Source: Vreelandella rituensis
GTDB taxonomy: Bacteria > Pseudomonadota > Gammaproteobacteria > Pseudomonadales > Halomonadaceae
Direction of reading: 5' to 3'
Assembly: GCF_003336665.1 (NCBI RefSeq)
Contig: NZ_QPIJ01000028.1
Location: 1 to 37,134, forward strand
DNA: 37,134 nucleotides
Under the pieces are notes generated by a model. The model saw only the letters and a list, made by a program, of their open reading frames with translations. It searched no databases and was not told the origin of the DNA. Made by a program: the position numbers and the translations under genes. Below, piece after piece: positions 29,809 to 37,134 of the stretch. Position 1 is the stretch's first letter. Each line of letters starts with the position of its first letter.

Positions 29809-30753
29809 TTACTTTTGGGTCTTTCTCTCATCCCAAGTCTCCAAGACAAATAACGCTATGGTATGAGCTGAGTGGATAGCCAGCCGCGCATGCCTTGGCT
29901 TTAGATTATATATTTTTCGCCCTTGGCCATGAGCGGAGCTTGCATGCGTTCTAAACGCTCCAATGCCGTCAACTACAGACAATACGCCAGAAAGAATCTT
30001 TTTTAGATCGTGATCTTCCAGTACTCCTGGATCAAAGCCTAGGTCAGAACGTACAACCTTCCACACATTTTGGAGATCCTGCTTTTGAGGCATTTCCAAC
30101 TTTTCATCTGCTATATATGTCTTGAAGATGGATTCAAGAATATTGCATGCGGCTGACACGGCCTCTCTAGGTTCAGAGTTTACGTTGGAAAGGGCTCTAT
30201 TAAACTCTGCATCAATTGAGGGAATATCGCGCCCTTTAATCAGTTCGGCCAGCGATCGACTGGGTGCAGAACTACCATCGGAAATTATTCCGCCCGAAAG
30301 ATACGCAAGGTTGCACCGAGAAAGAATTGCTTCTAGCTTGGTTTTGAACTCTTTCTTTACATCCACAGCAGGGGCGCCAAGCCAAGAGAATGTATCATTC
30401 CCCAAATCGGGCAACTCCATGTAACCCTCAATAATCCGGCCTAAAACAACCAAAGGATGCTTAGACTCTTTATTGACTCGCCGAAGCCATGCCTGAACTT
30501 TGACGGGCTTTGAGCCATCGGGTGGCTCGCCAGGGGCTTCAGCATACGAGAAAAGATTGTCCAAGCTGGCGTGTGTTTCGATGGCAGGCATGTTCTCTGA
30601 CAGCACGGCTATGACTGGGGCTGGGATTTCCTTTCTCATAGGCTTACTCACATCTCTCTTAGAATACTTAACATCATCGTGCGCGCCGCATAACGAGAAC
30701 GAACGCACATGCCGCCTATGCCGGACTGGCCGCTTTGGGTCGATATCGGTCAT
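29809..30753 (-). CDS. Abortive infection family protein with C-terminal Abi_C domain
   Basis: The C-terminal ~90 residues carry the Abi_C signature: I-G-A-F-R-T-H-A-S-S-A-H-G-Q-G, then L-K-P-R-H-A-R-L-A-I-H-S-A, then A-L-F-V-L-E-T-W. The middle (about 75-220) is helical with A-C-N-I-L-E-S-I-F-K-T-Y-I. Such proteins are linked to phage exclusion, but mechanism is poorly known. Two starts are possible. ATG 30753 gives 314 residues, 10 bp after the nuclease stop. ATG 30639 gives 276 residues beginning M-R-K-E-I-P-A-P-V-I-A-V-L, which better resembles the usual N-terminus. The extra 38 residues are basic and may not be translated. It is cotranscribed with the nuclease gene by spacing. Confidence 0.8.
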   Translation of the reverse strand: MTDIDPKRPVRHRRHVRSFSLCGAHDDVKYSKRDVSKPMRKEIPAPVIAVLSENMPAIETHASLDNLFSYAEAPGEPPDGSKPVKVQAWLRRVNKESKHPLVVLGRIIEGYMELPDLGNDTFSWLGAPAVDVKKEFKTKLEAILSRCNLAYLSGGIISDGSSAPSRSLAELIKGRDIPSIDAEFNRALSNVNSEPREAVSAACNILESIFKTYIADEKLEMPQKQDLQNVWKVVRSDLGFDPGVLEDHDLKKILSGVLSVVDGIGAFRTHASSAHGQGRKIYNLKPRHARLAIHSAHTIALFVLETWDERKTQK

Positions 30754-30762
30754 CTCTTGCCA

Positions 30763-31893
30763 TTATGCAACCACATCACATTCGTCTCTCAACTTATCCA
30801 AGTGCCCACCATGCTGTAACAATTCCAAGGCTTCGCAACCGGCATCAAATATTCTTTCACGCTGTTCCTCCATGGTCTTGGAGCCGCGAAGAATTTCGAG
30901 TAGCGGTGTTTCCAGGTAGAGCGGGTGAAAGGTGTTGGGGTGTCGTTCTTTGGAATGGTCGTAGAAGGTCCACCGGCTATGTTGAGTGACTTCAGCTAGT
31001 GTGGCTTTTAAAACGCGGTAACTGTCGATGTAGGGATAATGCGGACGTAACCCATCGCTGAAGTCGAGTATCAATTGCAGTTTTATGGAATCTTCGATGC
31101 GGTGGTTGATTGTGTGATCGCTACCATCGATCACACAGCCAATGAAAATGCCCGGGCTCCACTTACGCTTGGCATCGGTACGGTGAAGCTCGATACCGAG
31201 TCGTCCCCAGCGCAAGCGCTTCATTACGGCTTGGTAACCTCCATTCACTGGCCAGTCCCTGGCGGCAAGGGGTGTGAAGGCCTGTTCCAGCTGCTGGGGC
31301 AGCTTGCCGGCCGTGGGAAAGTAGAGGATTGCCTCATGGGCCATGGGTGCTGCCGGCTGGAGACCTTCATGGTTCAGCAGGGCGAGAAAGCTTTCGATGT
31401 GGAAGCGTTCGGTTGCTTCTACCTCTTCGCCCAAGTACTGCTCCAGTGTGTCGTAGATATCACTCCAGCACAGACAAGCATCGGCTTCGTTGCTGTGTTG
31501 GTGGCGGCTGGCGGTAATGGCCACGACGCGCACTGCAGCGTCGGGAAATGCTTCCTGAGCCAGCGCACGGTAGCGCATGATCTGGCCGTCACCTAAACCC
31601 GACCACACCTTGTGTTCAAAGATTAGCGCCATGCCGGGCCAAGTGGCCTGCATATCGGGGCGACGACTCCCTAACCGGGCCTGAGTGCTCCATTCGATTT
31701 CTTCGTTGTCCCTGGGCAAGTCGAAATCCTGCCCCGCCGGCATTGTATCGCGAAGACGCGCCAACACTGCCTTCCTGGTGCCACTGCCATTACGCAGTAG
31801 CCATGCGAACACTTCGGTGACGAAATTTTCCAGGGAATCGCGGCCTTCACGGGGACGATATTGGCGCAGGCTCACCAGCAGACTGTTGTCCAT
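30763..31893 (-). CDS. PD-(D/E)XK nuclease-superfamily protein (PDDEXK_4 type)
   Basis: The start is ATG 31893 (M-D-N-S-L-L) because AAGGAG lies 6 bases before it; two earlier ATGs overlap that site. The 376-residue protein has an N-terminal nuclease core: E22 (S-L-E-N-F-V-T-E), D80 (R-R-P-D-M-Q) and E93-H-K95 (I-F-E-H-K-V-W-S-G). This is followed by Q-I-x-R-Y, the pattern of this restriction-like branch. A C-terminal domain of about 200 residues (from H-E-A-I-L-Y-F) is uncharacterised. It heads the presumed operon with the Abi_C gene, and the two probably form one defence unit, nuclease plus abortive factor. Confidence 0.78.
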   Translation of the reverse strand: MDNSLLVSLRQYRPREGRDSLENFVTEVFAWLLRNGSGTRKAVLARLRDTMPAGQDFDLPRDNEEIEWSTQARLGSRRPDMQATWPGMALIFEHKVWSGLGDGQIMRYRALAQEAFPDAAVRVVAITASRHQHSNEADACLCWSDIYDTLEQYLGEEVEATERFHIESFLALLNHEGLQPAAPMAHEAILYFPTAGKLPQQLEQAFTPLAARDWPVNGGYQAVMKRLRWGRLGIELHRTDAKRKWSPGIFIGCVIDGSDHTINHRIEDSIKLQLILDFSDGLRPHYPYIDSYRVLKATLAEVTQHSRWTFYDHSKERHPNTFHPLYLETPLLEILRGSKTMEEQRERIFDAGCEALELLQHGGHLDKLRDECDVVA

Positions 31894-31983
31894 AAGCATC
31901 TCCTTCATCCTAAAGGCTGGCTCTGGTATTATTTGGGCGAGAGGTTAAATAATCTAGTTCGTAGCACTTTAAAATTAAATCTA

Positions 31984-32003
31984 CTTAATTCAAAGTGATT
32001 AAG
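31984..32003. promoter_or_regulatory. Inverted repeat between the nuclease gene and the secreted-protein gene
   Basis: CTTAAT, eight bases, ATTAAG: perfect 6-bp arms in the AT-rich divergent intergenic region about 90 bp from the nuclease start. A possible regulator site for either gene. Confidence 0.35.
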
Positions 32004-32117
32004 CGTATTTCTTGTCGATTTATCGAGCGAGGGCGCCTCCTTTTCTTCGTCTCTCCTGACCTATCCGGCAATGCGGCCTACACTGAGTAGATGGTTTTTG
32101 CCTTGGGAGACACTCCT

Positions 32118-33482
32118 ATGTCGCTTCGAGACGGCCGTTTGCTCACTCGCTCCCAACGCCTTATAGGCTGGCTGATTCTTACGCTACTGGCCTCTTTCAG
32201 TCCTCTGGCGAGTGCTTTCCATGATGGGGATGACCAGCCGCAGCATCTGGATATATATTCATCAGATGATGACGAGGTTCAACTGTTCGCCCGTGTCGTG
32301 CCCTTGACGGCGGAAGCGTCGGAAGAGTTCTTTGCCATTGTCAGCGGACAAGGCGAGACGGAGCGAGAATCCCAACTGACGCTGTATCTCGATTTGCTTC
32401 CCTCATCGCTCGATGGTTTGAGCACCGGCGACGTTCTGGCGGCAGCGGTGACACCACCGGAAAGACTGTACCACGAACCCTGGCAAGACACACTTTGGCA
32501 GCCAAGCGCAAAGGAACGATTAGCCTGGGATGGGCTGCTGCACCGCGTTATCGCCTTGGAAGAGATTGACGACGGCTGGCAACTTCGGTTGGAGCGGGCA
32601 ACACTGGCCGATGCTATTGAGCAAGGCACGCTGATTATCGAGGCTAAAACGATGATCAGGTCAAGAAACGAGATGTTTGGCCTGGAACCCCATATCTACG
32701 CGGAAGGGGATCATTACCGAAAGGTCGGCTTGCATACCGCTGAGCTGCACTGCACTCCCGGTCGCTTTCAAGTCGATACCGTGGAAAGGATTGTATTTCC
32801 GTATGGTGTCGAAGCCGACATCGCCTACAGTGCAGTACTTCACCTGACATATGCATTGACGTTTGATAACGGCCAGGTGGAACGCGTCGAGCTCAATACT
32901 GATATCTGCCAGGCGGGCAGCCTGAAAGTGCGCGTAGAAAATGAGGTGGATGAGGAGTGGCTGCTCTGGAAGGAGCGGTCGCGCCCCACGGTATTCAGAG
33001 TGGGTTGGCTGCCGATCGTCGCCAGGGCAGGGGCCGGCCTTACCTATGCGCTTGAGACGGGGGCTGGCTTCCGGCAGCAGGAACCCGTGCTGTTGAAACA
33101 TCACCTGCAGCGACAGACAAGCTGGTCACAGGGTGACTGGCGCTTTGACGGCCCCGAACTTACCCCGCCCGCCGTTCATGTGCCCGATCCTTCGCTATAC
33201 ATTGACGTCGAGACGACCAGCAAGCTGATACCACAACTCGAAATTATTCTTTACGGACTCGCCGGCCCCTATATTCAGGCGCCGGGAAGTACGACCCTTG
33301 GGTGGCATTCCAACCCTTCTGGCCCTTCACTACACGCAAACCTGACATTACAGGCAGGGATTCAACAAACCCATCCGGTCATCAGCCTCTGCAAGCAGGG
33401 CGATTGTGAGAAAATATTGGGCAGCTGTGAATGGCAGTGGGATTTCAGTCACCATGCCTTCAACGATCGTAAATGTGAGTAG
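32118..33482 (+). CDS. Secreted protein of unknown function
   Basis: From ATG 32118 (GGGAGA upstream) the protein has 454 residues and a clear Sec signal peptide: basic start (R-D-G-R-L-L-T-R-S-Q-R-L), hydrophobic core (W-L-I-L-T-L-L-A-S-F) and A-S-A cleavage site at about residue 33. The mature part is acidic, with no cysteine-rich domain until two C-x-x-x-x-C pairs near the end (I-S-L-C-K-Q-G-D-C, then G-S-C). No membrane helix follows, so it is probably periplasmic. An upstream ATG at 32091 would add 9 residues and displace the signal. No family recognised. Base composition is like the core genes, so it may be native DNA at the island edge. Confidence 0.75.
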   Translation: MSLRDGRLLTRSQRLIGWLILTLLASFSPLASAFHDGDDQPQHLDIYSSDDDEVQLFARVVPLTAEASEEFFAIVSGQGETERESQLTLYLDLLPSSLDGLSTGDVLAAAVTPPERLYHEPWQDTLWQPSAKERLAWDGLLHRVIALEEIDDGWQLRLERATLADAIEQGTLIIEAKTMIRSRNEMFGLEPHIYAEGDHYRKVGLHTAELHCTPGRFQVDTVERIVFPYGVEADIAYSAVLHLTYALTFDNGQVERVELNTDICQAGSLKVRVENEVDEEWLLWKERSRPTVFRVGWLPIVARAGAGLTYALETGAGFRQQEPVLLKHHLQRQTSWSQGDWRFDGPELTPPAVHVPDPSLYIDVETTSKLIPQLEIILYGLAGPYIQAPGSTTLGWHSNPSGPSLHANLTLQAGIQQTHPVISLCKQGDCEKILGSCEWQWDFSHHAFNDRKCE

Positions 33483-33559
33483 GGGGAACTCTAAAGACCA
33501 GCCCCAAGGCCAGCGCACTGCTTACTAATCGGCAGGACACCCAGGTTAGACTTTAGGCG

Positions 33560-33575
33560 TTATACTAAGGTATAA
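33560..33575. promoter_or_regulatory. Palindromic site upstream of the small gene
   Basis: TTATAC, TAAG, GTATAA: perfect 6-bp arms. A second inverted pair, GCATCG...CGATGC, lies at 33578-33601. They may be an operator plus the -10 region for the gene starting at 33613. Confidence 0.4.
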
Positions 33576-33612
33576 TGCATCGCAATATGAATGACGATGC
33601 GAGGCTTGCTAT

Positions 33613-33774
33613 ATGAATAATGCGACGGTGACATTTCCGACGATTTGGGATCAGCCCACAGCTCAAGGAACCGCCCGGAAGCCCTTCATTCGGCGGCTGT
33701 GGAAGGGATTGATGAAGCTTTCGGAAGTCCAGGGCCAGGCTCAGGCACGCCGAGGCTTCGATCCTTACGTATGA
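33613..33774 (+). CDS. Small basic protein, DUF1127-like
   Basis: The 53-residue frame from ATG 33613 (GAGG upstream) has a C-terminal basic amphipathic helix, I-R-R-L-W-K-G-L-M-K-L, followed by A-Q-A-R-R-G-F-D-P-Y. This recalls DUF1127 (YjiS-like) small proteins, which in some bacteria bind RNA or tune phosphate and carbon metabolism. The match is short. Preceding palindromes support a real, regulated gene. Confidence 0.5.
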   Translation: MNNATVTFPTIWDQPTAQGTARKPFIRRLWKGLMKLSEVQGQAQARRGFDPYV

Positions 33775-33977
33775 TCCTGCGTCCCGAGCCTCGTGATTCT
33801 TGTCACGATATCGGATGTGTCAGAGTGATAACGCCAAAAAGCCCCGGGCTCACGAGATGACGCACAGCCTGCGCACACGGCCCCCTATATGGATTTCATT
33901 CTGAAATGATGTCTGGCTAGCTGTTTGGTCCCGAAGAGTAATGGTCTACGTTATGAACCATTATCGGAGGATGACCC
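33775..33977. other. Intergenic stretch with inverted repeats
   Basis: This contains AAAAAGCCCCGGGCTC at 33836-33851, a possible terminator end, and TAATGGT...ACCATTA (33939-33945 and 33957-33963), likely an operator for the tiny frame at 33978. No gene seen. Confidence 0.35.
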
Positions 33978-34055
33978 ATGGCTCAGGTTCTTCAAAACGT
34001 GCCAATACGATTCACACCGCGTCGTCACGACTACTGGTCAAATCCGTCATCCTGA
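33978..34055 (+). CDS. Tiny open frame with strong ribosome site, possibly truncated
   Basis: ATG 33978 follows GGAGG with ideal spacing and begins M-A-Q-V-L-Q-N-V-P-I-R-F, 25 residues in all. The opening resembles the start of a longer small basic protein that has lost its 3' part. Its end overlaps the stop of the cupin gene on the other strand, so a deletion junction may lie here. Confidence 0.35.
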   Translation: MAQVLQNVPIRFTPRRHDYWSNPSS

Positions 34056-34388
34056 ATCGTCGGTGTCGTAATGAATAATCGAGAGCAGCTTGATGGGTAC
34101 TTCTAACAGTTGCTCCGGCCCATGCGGCACGGCGGCATCGAATGCCAGGCTATCGCCAGGGCCCATCTCGTAAAACTGTTTGCCGTGTCGATAAAGTAGG
34201 CGCCCTTCAAGCAGGTAAATGAATTCGTGCCCGGCATGACTGAAGTTCGGGAAGACCTCACTGGCATCGTCCATCGTGATCAGAAAGGGCTCGTAACGCT
34301 TAATCGGCCCCTGGCGATAGCTGAGAAGGTGGTAGGTGTGGCCGACTTCCGTACCGGTGCGCACAACCTCCATGCCTGGGCGCGCCAC
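34047..34388 (-). pseudogene. Cupin domain of an XRE-cupin regulator, HTH part missing
   Basis: The 113-residue frame is a complete cupin_2 barrel: F-S-H-A-G-H-E-F-I-Y-L-L-E-G, L-L-Y-R-H-G, M-G-P-G-D-S-L-A-F and V-P-H-G-P-E. This is the usual C-terminal sensor of XRE-family regulators of amine or amino acid metabolism, which have about 180-200 residues. The helix-turn-helix half should lie upstream but the sequence changes at about 34388 to a terminator hairpin and unrelated DNA. The ATG there is probably fortuitous. It marks the right-hand junction of native and acquired DNA. Confidence 0.7.
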
Positions 34389-34406
34389 CGATTTTGAAAT
34401 ATTAGA

Positions 34407-34444
34407 AATAAGGGCTTACGTTAATTCGTAAGCCCTTATTTTTT
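34407..34444 (+). terminator. Strong bidirectional terminator-like hairpin
   Basis: AATAAGGGCTTACG, six bases, CGTAAGCCCTTATT, then TTTT: a perfect 14-bp stem. The reverse strand also has T-rich sequence after the stem. It is adjacent to TGTGACCACCCTGTGACCA and lies exactly at the break in the cupin gene, so it probably belongs to the end of an integrated element. Confidence 0.75.
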
Positions 34445-34685
34445 GCCTGTGACCACCCTGTGACCAAATCGTGGCCACAACCTCTTAATCACCTTCCCGA
34501 TACGCCTATTCGGTTATGACCTTTGGCTTTTACTAGTCGCAGGCTTGGTCACACACTTTATTGGCGCATACCCTCATCAAAATTAATATTCGTTTTCTTT
34601 ACAGATGATCGCATATTGGGAACCACACCAGAATAGGGTGTCGCGCCGGAGACCTATTGATTGCTTTCCCTGCCATTGACGAGGC
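34445..34685. other. AT-rich region, no gene
   Basis: It begins with short direct repeats GTGACCA at 34448 and 34458, which resemble sequences found at integrase attachment sites. The remainder shows no coding sense. Confidence 0.4.
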
Positions 34686-34725
34686 AATGCGATTGCATTA
34701 TTTTAAGTGCATTACTTTTGCATTG
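34686..34725. promoter_or_regulatory. Operator region of the prlF-yhaV operon
   Basis: Three copies of a TGCATT core: TTGCATTA (34693-34700), GTGCATTA (34707-34714) and TTGCATTG (34718-34725). AATGC-GATT-GCATT (34686-34699) forms a small palindrome. This clustering directly before the ribosome site fits autorepression by PrlF, alone or with YhaV. Confidence 0.6.
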
Positions 34726-34745
34726 CCTTTGAGCGGAGGCCAATC

Positions 34746-35081
34746 ATGAACACGGCCATTGAGGATGATTCCACCCTGACGGATCGCTACCAGACGACCG
34801 TTCCGGCATCGGTTCGTCGTGTGCTGAAGCTGAAACGCCGCGATCGGATTCACTACATGATTCGCCCCAATGGGGAAGTGGTGCTCACTCGCGCCCGCGA
34901 TGAGTCCAGCCAAGACCCCGTGATGGCCAGCTTCCTAGCCTTCCTGGAGCGCGATCTGCAGGATCACCCGGAAAACATTCGTCCTGTCACTGCCAGCACC
35001 TTTGCCGAGGCCGAACGCCTGACGGCAGGCATCGAGGTAGATCTCGATGAGGAACTGCCAGAGGACGACGACGACACATGA
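34746..35081 (+). CDS. prlF: PrlF antitoxin (AbrB/SpoVT-like)
   Basis: The 111-residue protein has an N-terminal swapped-hairpin DNA-binding domain (T-L-T-D-R-Y-Q-T-T-V-P-A-S-V-R-R-V-L-K-L-K, then D-R-I-H-Y-M-I-R-P-N-G-E-V-V-L) and the PrlF-specific segment D-P-V-M-A-S-F-L-A-F-L-E-R-D-L, with an acidic tail ending D-D-D-D-T. ATG 34746 follows GCGGAGG; an ATG at 34707 would lie in the operator. It neutralises YhaV and represses the operon. Its stop overlaps the yhaV ATG by four bases. Confidence 0.93.
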   Translation: MNTAIEDDSTLTDRYQTTVPASVRRVLKLKRRDRIHYMIRPNGEVVLTRARDESSQDPVMASFLAFLERDLQDHPENIRPVTASTFAEAERLTAGIEVDLDEELPEDDDDT

Positions 35082-35575
35082 GTCCTCTGGAGATAAACGG
35101 ATGGACGATCTACGCACATCCGCTATTCCTGGAGCAGGTCGATGCGCTCACCAGTAAGGTGAAGCAACTCCAGGAAAAGGATCCACTCGGATATCGCAGC
35201 AAACCGGCCACCAAGCGTCTGGCGGCGATTGTGAAGCTGGCCAAGAACGACATTCCACAGGACCCGGCAGGCCCTCAGCATCGCCAAGGAAGCACCCTCG
35301 GGTCTGAGCACACCCATTGGTGCCGGGCAAAGTTCTATCAGCAGTACCGGCTGTTCTTTCGCTACGACCTTGCGAGCAAGATCCTCATCTACGCCGGGGT
35401 CAACGACGAATCCACCAAGCGCGCCTATGACAGCAAACAGGACGCTTACGCTATCTTCCGCAAGATGCTCAAGAACGGTAACCCACCGGATAGCTGGAAT
35501 GACTTGTGGAGAGCGGCCATCAGTGATGGCGAACGCATCAAAGCGCTTCTGGGGGCAGAAGATGATGGGCCTTAA
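35078..35575 (+). CDS. yhaV: YhaV toxin (ribosome-dependent RNase)
   Basis: The 165-residue protein matches the YhaV family in length and blocks: I-N-G-W-T-I-Y-A-H-P-L-F, K-R-L-A-A-I-V-K-L, D-P-x-x-P-x-x-R-Q-G-x-T-L-G, H-W-C-R-A-K-F-Y-Q-Q-Y-R-L-F-F-R-Y and D-A-Y-A-I-F-R-K-M-L. YhaV cuts translated mRNA and rRNA and stops growth unless bound by PrlF. It is coupled through ATGA. Both genes look intact, so this is a working toxin-antitoxin pair by sequence. Confidence 0.93.
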   Translation: MSPLEINGWTIYAHPLFLEQVDALTSKVKQLQEKDPLGYRSKPATKRLAAIVKLAKNDIPQDPAGPQHRQGSTLGSEHTHWCRAKFYQQYRLFFRYDLASKILIYAGVNDESTKRAYDSKQDAYAIFRKMLKNGNPPDSWNDLWRAAISDGERIKALLGAEDDGP

Positions 35576-35779
35576 TTTCGACATGTTGGGATTGGCACCT
35601 TGTTATCCATCCCCCAATTAGCCAGCCACATCATCAGCGGTCGCGTGCAAGCCGGTTACCGGGTAGTCTTCCCGAGCTCTTAGCGTGTCCTGCCCGAAGG
35701 TCTGTCGCTTTCCCTCACGCTGAACCGGCCACCATGGCTGGTGATGCTCAGGCATTATAGAAAACAACCCCACCTTTCC

Positions 35780-35812
35780 TTTACGTATAAATATTTACGC
35801 AATTTCTTTACG
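35780..35812 (+). repeat. Three TTTACG direct repeats
   Basis: TTTACG occurs at 35780, 35794 and 35807 (spacing 14 and 13), the last being inside the left arm of the hairpin. A fourth, inverted, is CGTAAA in the right arm (35860-35865). This could be a protein-binding array. Confidence 0.45.
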
Positions 35813-35868
35813 CATGCTAACTGCCCCTCCAGGGCTTCCTGGAGGGGCAGTTAGCATGCGTAAAGAAA
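35803..35868. repeat. Perfect 31-bp inverted repeat (hairpin)
   Basis: Left arm 35803-35833 and right arm 35838-35868 are exactly complementary, with a 4-base loop (GCTT). The stem begins TTTCTTTACGCATGC and has CCCCTCCAGG at its tip. It is too long and not placed as an ordinary terminator, since the nearest upstream stop is 225 bp away. No transposase is adjacent. Candidates: hairpin end of a mobile element, single-strand origin or recombination site. Confidence 0.8.
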
Positions 35869-36261
35869 ACGACCGTTTTATATGCCTGCCGGTAACGGCC
35901 AAGAGCGGACGTTCAAGCTGTGCCCATATAAATTTCCGCTTAACTGTCAGGAATTGGGGCGCCAGCGGAACAACTGCTCCGAATAACAGTTGTTGTTATG
36001 AGCATGCCGTTCCTACGTCCCTTCTACACCCTTCAGCCCGCCTAATTCATCACGGCGGCGGTAGCGCCATTCTTTAGCGCTTTACGATTACGTGATGGGC
36101 GCTTTGTGGCTATCTGACGTCTTCTCGACGCGCGCACTATGCGACATCGTTATGCTGCACCCTGTTTTTATTGCTTTTCTTAATTGATAACAGTCACTTA
36201 TCCACTGCGTGTTCTCAGCTATTCGCCGATTACTGCCCTTACACCATCGAGCTTGCTAACG

Positions 36262-37134
36262 TTAGTCTGGCAGCGGTCGCAGTCGTCGAATACCCGCTAA
36301 CAGGCGTGGCCACCCTTTATCAGCCGCGACTCCCAGGCGCATTCGGATTTGCCGGGCATGCGTGGTAAAGGTCGCCGCGACTTTCAACACCTGTTCACGC
36401 AGTTTCATCAGGCTCCAGCCCTGCCCGGTATGTCGCTCCATTAAGCAACGCACGCTGTGCAGCACCTGGTAAGCATAGAGGCTCAGCAACAGGTTAGCCT
36501 GATTGCGCGCCATGACGTCCTGCACCGTTAAGTGCCCTCGATCTGCCGAGGACAAATGGAGATCAAGGGCCGACTTGAGTTCGCCCATGTGGGCTTCCGC
36601 CCTGCCGCGCTTGCGATAAAGTGCCAGGACCTTCTCCGCCGGGTAATGATAGCGACTGAGGTTTGTTACCAAGAAGAAGGCATGAGGCAGGAGGTCATCC
36701 GTTTTTTCCTGCACGATCAACACCACGCGCCGCGGAGACTCCCAACTGCCGGCCTGGTAGTCCAGGTCATGGCACCCCTCCCGCGGCGTCTCCGGTGGTC
36801 GCCCGTTTGAGATAGGGTGCCGCCAGTGTCAGCAACGCTTTATTGCTCTTTAACCGCCCCAGGTAGGCGATAGCCTGCGAGTCGAGCGCGCGTAGCGTTT
36901 CGCCATCGGTGAAGCCCGCATCCAGACGGACACGGAACTGATCCACGTCGCGATGGGTGCCTTCCATCAGGCGCTGAACGAGGTGAGGGATCCAGGTATC
37001 CGCGTTTTCTGCCGGGCCGGCATTCCCTTCTCGCAGTAAGCCGCCCACCATGTCACCGGTCTCAGCGATGGAGGCGACAAGGGGTGAGTAAATCCGGGTA
37101 CCCGCATAACCGTTATAGGCACTGCCACCCTGGC
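36262..37134 (-). pseudogene. IS1380-family transposase, frameshifted, N-terminus beyond window
   Basis: From the window end the reverse strand reads Q-G-G-S-A-Y-N-G-Y-A-G-T-R-I-Y-S-P-L-V-A, T-G-D-M-V-G-G-L-L-R-E-G-N-A and V-R-L-D-A-G-F-T-D-G-E-T-L (second catalytic aspartate region). Near 36770-36790 the frame shifts. The protein continues D-L-D-Y-Q-A-G-S-W-E-S-P-R-R-V-V-L-I-V, F-F-L-V-T-N-L-S and Y-R-K-R-G-R-A-E-A-H-M-G-E-L-K (catalytic glutamate). A single indel in the GGAGACGCCGCGGGAGGGG stretch explains the break. The family has no programmed frameshift, so it is a dead gene or a sequencing slip. Confidence 0.82.

Larger units (their letters stand above)
35576..36261. other. Gene-free region between yhaV and the IS1380 transposase
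   Basis: It holds three TTTACG repeats, a 31-bp perfect hairpin, a GGCCAAGAGCGGAC motif shared with 28627-28640, and CTAACGTTAG (36256-36265) at the end of the transposase. I see no convincing gene; short frames lack ribosome sites. The IS1380 outer end should lie within about 36170-36260. Confidence 0.45.

Noticed and set aside
31075..31596. 173-codon frame antisense to the PD-(D/E)XK nuclease
   Set aside because: The nuclease frame carries conserved catalytic residues; the opposite frame has no recognisable domain or start signal.
34707..34745. Longer PrlF starting at 34707
   Set aside because: This would put the start inside the repeated operator boxes; GCGGAGG is placed for ATG 34746.
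36767..36800. Programmed frameshift in the IS1380 transposase
   Set aside because: No slippery heptamer or downstream structure is seen and the family is expressed from one frame, so a simple indel is more likely.
1..37134. CRISPR array, tRNA or rRNA genes
   Set aside because: No regularly spaced direct repeats with unique spacers, no cloverleaf or rRNA motif was noticed; the repeats found are transposon ends, Rpn cassettes and operators.

Overview
The window looks like an accessory, mobile-element-laden stretch of a GC-rich gammaproteobacterial chromosome or large plasmid. A halomonad such as Halomonas or a relative is my best guess, from the style of the TRAP transporter and amidase genes, the RecA tail and the small DUF1127-like proteins; this is inference, since no rRNA or tRNA marker is present. 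GC content drops in places (about 28.1-30.7 kb, 34.4-34.7 kb), as expected for acquired DNA.

Layout. (1) 1-6.7 kb: an IS1182-type end cuts into dctP and is followed by dctQ, dctM, an M20 carbamoylase/allantoate-amidohydrolase type enzyme and a double amidase-signature protein. This reads as one uptake-and-breakdown operon for an amide or ureido nitrogen compound, now missing the 5' part of its binding-protein gene. (2) 6.7-11.5 kb: a graveyard of a type I restriction locus (hsdR start plus an AlbA_2-type winged helix tail), an IS200/IS605 element split into pieces, a recA 3' fragment, a pair of coiled-coil paralogues, and an IS3 element carrying a 124-bp MITE in frame inside its transposase. 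(3) 11.8-14.1 kb: a HipA-type kinase with its XRE partner, and a second antitoxin whose toxin is broken. (4) 14.3-15.7 kb: an intact IS110 (IS1111 group) element. (5) 16.1-18.8 kb: an Rpn-family PD-(D/E)XK nuclease gene followed by an array of orphan Rpn C-terminal cassettes, several with their own strong ribosome binding site and start; a second IS110 copy has landed in one. This is the most interesting locus here. (6) 19.1-21.8 kb: integrase remnants, a second MITE, a DnaA box and a palindrome, then an intact dicarboxylate/glutamate symporter gene. (7) 22-26.1 kb: a tnpB split by a third IS110 copy and an IS3 fragment, a complete higBA pair and a further tnpB tail. (8) 26.1-31.9 kb: an orphan hicB with a duplicated 3' end, a tyrosine recombinase, and a candidate defence cluster (membrane-anchored coiled-coil protein, Abi_C protein, PD-(D/E)XK nuclease). 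(9) 32-37.1 kb: a secreted protein of unknown function, one or two tiny proteins, a truncated cupin regulator, a complete prlF-yhaV toxin-antitoxin pair, a 31-bp perfect hairpin, and a frameshifted IS1380 transposase running off the end.

Taken together, there are at least five toxin-antitoxin type loci (two with the antitoxin alone), Rpn cassettes, an Abi/nuclease cluster and restriction remnants, all interleaved with at least seven transposable-element groups. The window behaves like a defence/stability island that has been repeatedly rearranged. All family assignments are from reading motifs; no database search was run.
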